Part shown: piece by piece, positions 15,959-19,706 of the stretch
How positions within the stretch are numbered: the stretch's first letter is position 1
Layout of the letters: the number at the start of each line of letters is the position of its first letter
Assembly (NCBI GenBank): GCA_002395135.1
Contig: DGWC01000023.1
Location: forward strand, 1 to 19,706
Length of the DNA: 19,706 nucleotides
Origin: Prevotella sp. UBA4268
GTDB taxonomy: Bacteria > Bacteroidota > Bacteroidia > Bacteroidales > Bacteroidaceae
Direction of reading: 5' to 3'
Position numbers and translations under genes: made by a program
The notes under the pieces: generated by a model
Told to the model about the DNA's origin: nothing
The model's database searches: none
The model's input: only the letters and a program-made list of their open reading frames with translations

Positions 15959-17371
15959 TTGAAAGAAAGGTTCGACTATTACAAGAGCGATGAGTTTCTC
16001 GCAATCCTCAAACAATATGAGGATTGCGAGAAAAAAAATATACCCTGTATCATCAGTTCGGAAGACTACGCTGACATTGCTGAATACTACGATAGCAAAG
16101 GTCTCGCCGATCAAGCCCTCAGAACCATCAACACCGCCATCGATATCTATCCCGGTGAAATCTATCCGTTGGCGCTCCGTACCCGGTTTTCCATCATTCA
16201 CCATCACGATACCCAGGAAGCAAAATACTATGCCAGCCAGATAGAAGATAAGAGCAACATGGAATACCACTATCTCATGGCAGAGATATCCGTGGCTGAA
16301 AACCATACACAAGAAGCAGACCAATATCTTGAAAAGGTGTGTCAAGATGTCGACGAGGACGAGATGGAGGAAACCATATTAGACATTGCATCCCTGTTTG
16401 CCGACTATGAAGAATATGAAACAGCATGGAAATGGCTGCAAAGACTTACCGACAAAGATGACGATGAAGAATATCTTTCCCTGCTTGGCAGAACGCTCGA
16501 AGGCATAGGAAAACATGATGAGAGCCAGAAGGTGTTCAACAAACTGATTGACAAGAATCCATTTTCCACTGAATATTGGGACAATCTGGCTGCATCGCAG
16601 TACAATCAGAAGAAGTTTCATGAATCCATCTCCAGCAGCGAATACTCCGTTGCCGTGGATCCCGATAATGCCGAAGCCATCCTCAATATCGCCAACGGTC
16701 TTTATACCTTGGGTAATTTCCAGCAAGCGCTGTCTTTCTATGAGCGGTTCTGCAGCATAAAACCTGATGACGAATATGGAGAAATGTTCCATGGCATCTG
16801 TCTGCTAAACCTGGATCGCTACGAGGAAGCATTGGAGCATTTGCTGAATGCAGAAAGGAATGCGGCTACAGACTCCAGCAACCTGTCTGATATTTATCAG
16901 GAAATTGCCTATGCCAAGAACAAACTGGGTGACTTGGACGGGGCTTTGGCATATCTGGGAAAGGCACAGGCACTGAAAGGAAACAACCCAGACTTGATGG
17001 TGTTGAAGGGACAGTTCTATCTTGAAAACGGCAGGACAGATTCCGCACAGGAATGCTTCAACAAGGCCATCTTGGAGAGCAACTCTTCGCAGGAAGTCTT
17101 CTATCGCATTGCCATCGCGGCCTATGAAGCAGGCTATATCAACATGGCGGCAGAAATGTTGGATATCCTTTACAAAAGCAAACACTGGGACAAAGGACAT
17201 TCTTACATGGCAGTATGCAAATTCATCTTAGGTGATACCGATGCGTTTTATCAGCACCTTCAGAAGGCTGTTGAACAAGATAGACAAGAGGCAAAATTCG
17301 TTCTCGGCTATCTGTTCCCTGACGGGATGGATCCTTCTGACTATTATCAATATGCATTAAGCAACTTTTAG
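15959..17371 (+). CDS. Tetratricopeptide-repeat protein, TTG start
   Basis: 470 residues of helix pairs with TPR spacing and no signal peptide, so probably a cytosolic protein-interaction scaffold. Clear TPR units include ADIAEYYDSKGLADQALRTI, ILNIANGLYTLGNFQQALSF, MFHGICLLNLDRYEEALEHL, EIAYAKNKLGDLDGALAYL and LKGQFYLENGRTDSAQECF. The middle is acidic (DVDEDEMEE, DKDDDEEY). The start is the TTG at 15959: an in-frame stop lies at 15932-15934, no ATG or GTG lies between, and the next in-frame Met is about 100 residues in, after TPR-like sequence. It begins 16 nt after glnS and ends 6 nt before dedA. The partner is unknown. Confidence 0.88.
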   Translation: MKERFDYYKSDEFLAILKQYEDCEKKNIPCIISSEDYADIAEYYDSKGLADQALRTINTAIDIYPGEIYPLALRTRFSIIHHHDTQEAKYYASQIEDKSNMEYHYLMAEISVAENHTQEADQYLEKVCQDVDEDEMEETILDIASLFADYEEYETAWKWLQRLTDKDDDEEYLSLLGRTLEGIGKHDESQKVFNKLIDKNPFSTEYWDNLAASQYNQKKFHESISSSEYSVAVDPDNAEAILNIANGLYTLGNFQQALSFYERFCSIKPDDEYGEMFHGICLLNLDRYEEALEHLLNAERNAATDSSNLSDIYQEIAYAKNKLGDLDGALAYLGKAQALKGNNPDLMVLKGQFYLENGRTDSAQECFNKAILESNSSQEVFYRIAIAAYEAGYINMAAEMLDILYKSKHWDKGHSYMAVCKFILGDTDAFYQHLQKAVEQDRQEAKFVLGYLFPDGMDPSDYYQYALSNF

Positions 17372-17377
17372 CAAATT

Positions 17378-18013
17378 ATGAATTGGATAACCTCTTTATT
17401 GAGCAACCTGAACTACCCCACCATTTTCTTTTTGATGATGCTGGAAAGTACAGTGATTCCTGTTCCGTCGGAACTTGTCGTCAGTCCGGCCGCTTATCAT
17501 GCAGCAGCCGGAAACATTAACATCTGGCTTGTCATCCTGTTCTCAACACTGGGTGCGGACTTAGGAGCCACCATCAATTATGTGGTGGCATACTACGTAG
17601 GACGACCGGTCATCTACCGCTTTGCCAACAGTCGTCTGGGGCATCTCTGCCTGTTGAACCAGCAAAAAGTGGAGAAAAGTGAAAAATATTTCTATGACCA
17701 CGGGATGATTGCCACCATCACAGGAAGGCTCGTTCCCGGCATTCGCCATCTTATTTCCATTCCTGCCGGACTGTCGAAGATGCATTATGGATGGTTTCTG
17801 CTATACACTACACTCGGTGCAGGTGTATGGAACTGCATCCTTGCTGCCTTGGGATGGTACTTGCACAGCATTGTCGGCGAAGACCAACTGAATGACAAGA
17901 TTGCCGAATATGGTGATTATATCAAATATTTCATCGTAGGCGTTGTCTGTATCGTTGCCGCCTATGCCGTATTGAAACACATGCTCGGCAAGAAAAAAAA
18001 AGTCGATGATTGA
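17378..18013 (+). CDS. DedA family (VTT domain) membrane protein
   Basis: 211 residues with about five or six hydrophobic segments, inner membrane. Family signatures: the re-entrant loop with ESTVIPVPSELVVSPAAY (acidic residue and the P-x-P-S-E motif) and the conserved GRLVPGIRHLISIPAGLSKM with two Arg. DedA proteins take part in membrane lipid handling; some members carry undecaprenyl phosphate or other phospholipids across the membrane, and that is the likely role here. The C-terminus is a basic KKKKVDD tail. It begins 6 nt after the TPR gene, so translation of the two is probably coupled. Confidence 0.92.
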   Translation: MNWITSLLSNLNYPTIFFLMMLESTVIPVPSELVVSPAAYHAAAGNINIWLVILFSTLGADLGATINYVVAYYVGRPVIYRFANSRLGHLCLLNQQKVEKSEKYFYDHGMIATITGRLVPGIRHLISIPAGLSKMHYGWFLLYTTLGAGVWNCILAALGWYLHSIVGEDQLNDKIAEYGDYIKYFIVGVVCIVAAYAVLKHMLGKKKKVDD

Positions 18014-18104
18014 AGATTGCCAATACAATTTACTTAATCTGTTCTTCCCTATATGTATGTTTCTAGGGATACACTTGTATTGAGTGCAACGAGTTTATAC
18101 TCTG

Positions 18105-18130
18105 ATGTTCCCTAATAGAACATGTTTTTT
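18105..18130 (+). terminator. Probable terminator of the glnS-TPR-dedA run
   Basis: ATGTTC and GAACAT form a perfect 6-bp stem around a 7-nt loop, followed by G and six T. It lies about 90 nt after the dedA stop. The stem is AT-rich and modest. Confidence 0.55.
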
Positions 18131-18487
18131 GTTTGATTGTAATTCATAGTTTTTAGGTTATTTTGATTTAACGGTTAGTTTATTCTTGAAGTGGTATAAG
18201 ATTCCGCCTAAAGCCCTTTTTTTAAATGTTTACTAATTAATATTGCCAATTATTTAGAAAATGTAACCGTAATTTTGGATTATTATAAGAACTTACCGAT
18301 TCTTGTGCATGAAATTGTCATGGAAAATCCGAAATTTGGTCGCTTATATTGGCGGTATTGTTCACCGACGGTCGATTGGGAGTGAAATACGCGAGTTTTG
18401 AGGTACTTTTTTTAACTCATTGATTAACAAAAGATTATATCGAAAACATATTTTTCTCTAACGAAGAAATCAGATGATTGATGATAG

Positions 18488-18596
18488 AACCTATGCTTTT
18501 GGGTTGTAAAAACATAGGTTTTGAGGTGCGAAACCATAGTTTTTGGACTGTAAAACCACAGGTTTTGAAGGGCAAAAGCATAGGTTTTGTTCAAAG
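18488..18596. repeat. 22-bp-period tandem repeat bracketed by a 14-bp inverted repeat
   Basis: Starts of CATAGG-like units fall at 18513, 18535, 18557 and 18579, exactly 22 bp apart, with a diverged unit at 18491. The unit reads roughly CATAGGTTTTG-n4-G-n-AAAA-n; TTTTG and AAAA are the most constant parts. In addition AACCTATGCTTTTG (18488-18501) is the exact reverse complement of CAAAAGCATAGGTT (18573-18586), so the outer units face each other. There are no separate unique spacers of CRISPR size. Confidence 0.75.
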
Positions 18597-18730
18597 AAAT
18601 GTGCGTCGCGGTAATGAATCTTTACGTTTTCGCGTTTTCAACGTCTGTTTTTTCCAAAATCAATTTCTATTTTGAAGGAAAACGGCAACATGATTTTGTC
18701 GTGTTTTTTGAATCATCAGCATGCCGTTAT

Positions 18731-19124
18731 TTATTTCCAATGGTACTTGTTGATTAGTTGTTTAAATTCTGGTATGTCTGACACAGATGCGAATAGCAGC
18801 ATACAGGAACGTACTTTAATCGTATCGTTTCCGAAGAGTTCACAAACCGTCTTTTCATTTTCAAGTATTGCCTTTGTGGCTTCTATAAGTCGCTGACGAA
18901 GAATTGGATGTGCGATATATTCGTATGCTTCTTCTCGTCCGTTTATTCCATAGAATTTAGAAATCTCGGATTTGCCAAGTGCTTTCATTTGTGGAAAGAC
19001 ATACCATATCCAATGTGATTTCTTACAACCTTTCTTTATTTCTTCTAAGGCTTGTTCGTAAGTGGAGGTATTATCATAAATACCTCCAAAATCTTGTGTA
19101 TGGATGAATCGTAATAGGTTACAT
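18731..19124 (-). pseudogene. DUF1810 protein gene, frame broken at the start codon
   Basis: An in-frame Met at 18988 gives only an 85-residue C-terminal piece, but the same frame continues upstream without a stop to about 19150 and reads NLLRFIHTQ (from 19120), then TYEQALEEIKKGCKKSHWIW and YVFPQMKALGKSEISKFYGI. That is the N-terminal half of DUF1810 proteins. No ATG, GTG or TTG lies in that frame upstream. An ATG exists at 19124-19122 but is separated from AAC CTA TTA CGA by one extra T (19121) and so reads ATG TAA. Removing that base restores a protein of about 130 residues. The C-terminus (INKYHWK) also stops some ten residues earlier than usual. The family has no established function. 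Confidence 0.7.
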
Positions 19125-19163
19125 TGTTTTGTCTCTGTCTTTAAATTCTTTTCTTACATTCAG

Positions 19164-19418
19164 TTATTCGTATAATTCTTTCATTTCTTCTTCCCATTTA
19201 TCGTACATTTCAAGATCTTCTAATACAGGGACAACATTAGTAATCCATGATGAATAATTGTATGTACTAGGGCTTGATAATAAACAGTCTAATACTTTAA
19301 GTTTTTCTTCTCTTATCCAATTGAGATTACAATGATCTTTACCATACTGAAACTGTTCTTCAGTCGGGTACCATCCGTCAAACTTTTCTTGAAATTTTCT
19401 TTTTTGTTCTTCTGTCAT
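19164..19418 (-). CDS. Small acidic hypothetical protein
   Basis: 84 residues, no signal peptide or membrane segment. Clearly acidic: about 19 Asp/Glu against 10 Lys/Arg, with four Trp and several Tyr (FDGWYPTEEQFQYGKDHCNL, SSWITNVVPVLEDLEMYDKW). Mostly helical by appearance. It sits 39 nt upstream of the DUF1810 remnant on the same strand and could share its transcript. Low GC matches its surroundings rather than the core genes. I do not recognise a family. Small acidic Trp-rich proteins include immunity proteins, but there is no toxin gene in the window, so that is only a guess. Confidence 0.6.
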   Translation of the reverse strand: MTEEQKRKFQEKFDGWYPTEEQFQYGKDHCNLNWIREEKLKVLDCLLSSPSTYNYSSWITNVVPVLEDLEMYDKWEEEMKELYE

Positions 19419-19496
19419 AGTATTTTATAGACGATTAAGTTTTATAAATAGTTACACATCAGGCCAAACTATTTTCAGATTTTTCTTGGGTATTAT

Positions 19497-19616
19497 ATGC
19501 TAAAAAGTCATGCAGCTAGGGCAAAATCAAGAGTATTCCTGAGGTATATAATGAAGTATGGTCTCAGGGAAAGTGTGTCCGTGAACCCGAACCAAGTGCA
19601 GGCTGCACATCAATAG
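19497..19616 (+). CDS. Possible 39-codon reading frame beside tRNA-Asp
   Basis: The frame from ATG 19497 reads MLKSHAARAKSRVFLRYIMK, then YGLRESVSVNPNQVQAAHQ and TAG. It is open for a further 15 codons upstream without another ATG (stop at 19449). The peptide is basic, and the local base composition is richer in G and C than the 1.3 kb to its left. No promoter or ribosome site stands out. It could be the tail of a decayed mobile-element gene, a small gene, or a conserved noncoding sequence. I cannot name a family. Confidence 0.3.
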   Translation: MLKSHAARAKSRVFLRYIMKYGLRESVSVNPNQVQAAHQ

Positions 19617-19621
19617 GAAAC

Positions 19622-19646
19622 AAAAAAAGAGCCAAAAGGCTCTTTT
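19622..19646 (-). terminator. Intrinsic terminator of tRNA-Asp
   Basis: AAAAGAGCC (19625-19633) and GGCTCTTTT (19638-19646) form a 9-bp stem with a 4-nt loop. Read on the minus strand it follows the tRNA 3' end by 3 nt and continues into a run of T. Confidence 0.85.
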
Positions 19647-19649
19647 CTG

Positions 19650-19706
19650 CGGTGCGTACGGGACTCGAACCCGTGACCTCCTGCGTGACAGGCAGGCATT
19701 CTAACC
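19650..19706 (-). tRNA. tRNA-Asp (anticodon GTC), 5' end outside the window
   Basis: The minus strand shows the anticodon arm CCTGC-CTGTCAC-GCAGG with anticodon GTC, a T-arm with GGTTCGAGTCC, and an acceptor strand ACGCACC with discriminator G (19650). G73 and GTC are both identity elements of tRNA-Asp. CCA is not encoded. The first ~18 nt, including the 5' acceptor strand and part of the D-arm, lie beyond the right edge. Confidence 0.93.

Larger units (their letters stand above)
18014..18730. other. AT-rich gene-free stretch after dedA
   Basis: About 700 bp without a credible gene. It holds the hairpin at 18105-18130 and the 22-bp repeat array at 18488-18596. The rest (18131-18480 and 18600-18730) shows no gene, RNA or promoter that I can support. 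A segment at 18394-18405 (GTTTTGAGGTAC) resembles part of one repeat unit and may be a decayed outlier. Confidence 0.6.

Noticed and set aside
18488..18596. CRISPR array
   Set aside because: Period is only 22 bp with no separate unique spacers, units are diverged, and no cas genes are present.
18478..18675. 65-codon open frame over the 22-bp repeats
   Set aside because: It is a translation of the repeat array in a gene-poor stretch, with no start signal and no family.
19560..19660. Attachment-site duplicate of the tRNA-Asp 3' end
   Set aside because: CGTGAACCCGAACC near 19580 looks similar to the T-arm at a glance but does not align as a copy of the tRNA end, and no integrase gene is present.

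Overview
The window looks like a chromosomal segment of a Prevotella/Segatella-type member of the Bacteroidota. Evidence: promoters of the Bacteroidota form (TTTG or TTG, about 20 nt, TAnnTTTG) in front of several genes, weak Shine-Dalgarno sequences, Bacteroidota-restricted families (DUF4494, DUF4923), a DbpA-like helicase and paired Dcu transporters typical of succinate-producing anaerobes. The genus is inferred from the feel of the proteins, not from a search.

Layout. 1-4066 (minus strand): a run read as menA -> DUF4494 -> yggS -> dbpA-like helicase -> serC (cut by the window edge), with separate promoter-like elements before the helicase and before serC. 4118-4152: a compact, mirror-like divergent promoter serving menA (minus) and an HD-domain phosphohydrolase (plus). 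4167-5504 (plus): HD protein, then a DUF4923 lipoprotein. 5527-10609 (minus): nadE -> beta-helix lipoprotein -> cytidine deaminase -> RluA-type pseudouridine synthase -> an overlooked 50-residue two-helix membrane protein. This run converges on the DUF4923 gene with 22 nt between stop codons.

10610-11055 is a gene-free divergent spacer. 11056-13954 (plus) holds two tandem DcuB-type C4-dicarboxylate transporters closed by a strong terminator. 14221-18013 (plus) is a glnS -> TPR protein -> DedA run with very tight spacing; the TPR gene starts with TTG.

18014-19640 is an AT-rich, accessory-like stretch. It holds a hairpin terminator, a 22-bp-period tandem repeat bracketed by a perfect 14-bp inverted repeat, a DUF1810 gene that is one base out of frame with its natural ATG, a small acidic orphan and a 39-codon orphan reading frame. 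The window ends in a partial tRNA-Asp(GTC) on the minus strand with its terminator.

Functionally most of this is core metabolism and information processing: serine synthesis, menaquinone synthesis, PLP homeostasis, RNA remodelling and modification, NAD synthesis, pyrimidine salvage, dicarboxylate exchange and glutaminyl-tRNA synthesis. Menaquinone and C4-dicarboxylate exchange fit fumarate respiration with succinate release. I see no convincing new multi-gene defence or biosynthetic system. The most unusual items are the 50-residue membrane protein, the bracketed 22-bp repeat array, the mirror-like divergent promoter and the damaged DUF1810 locus.
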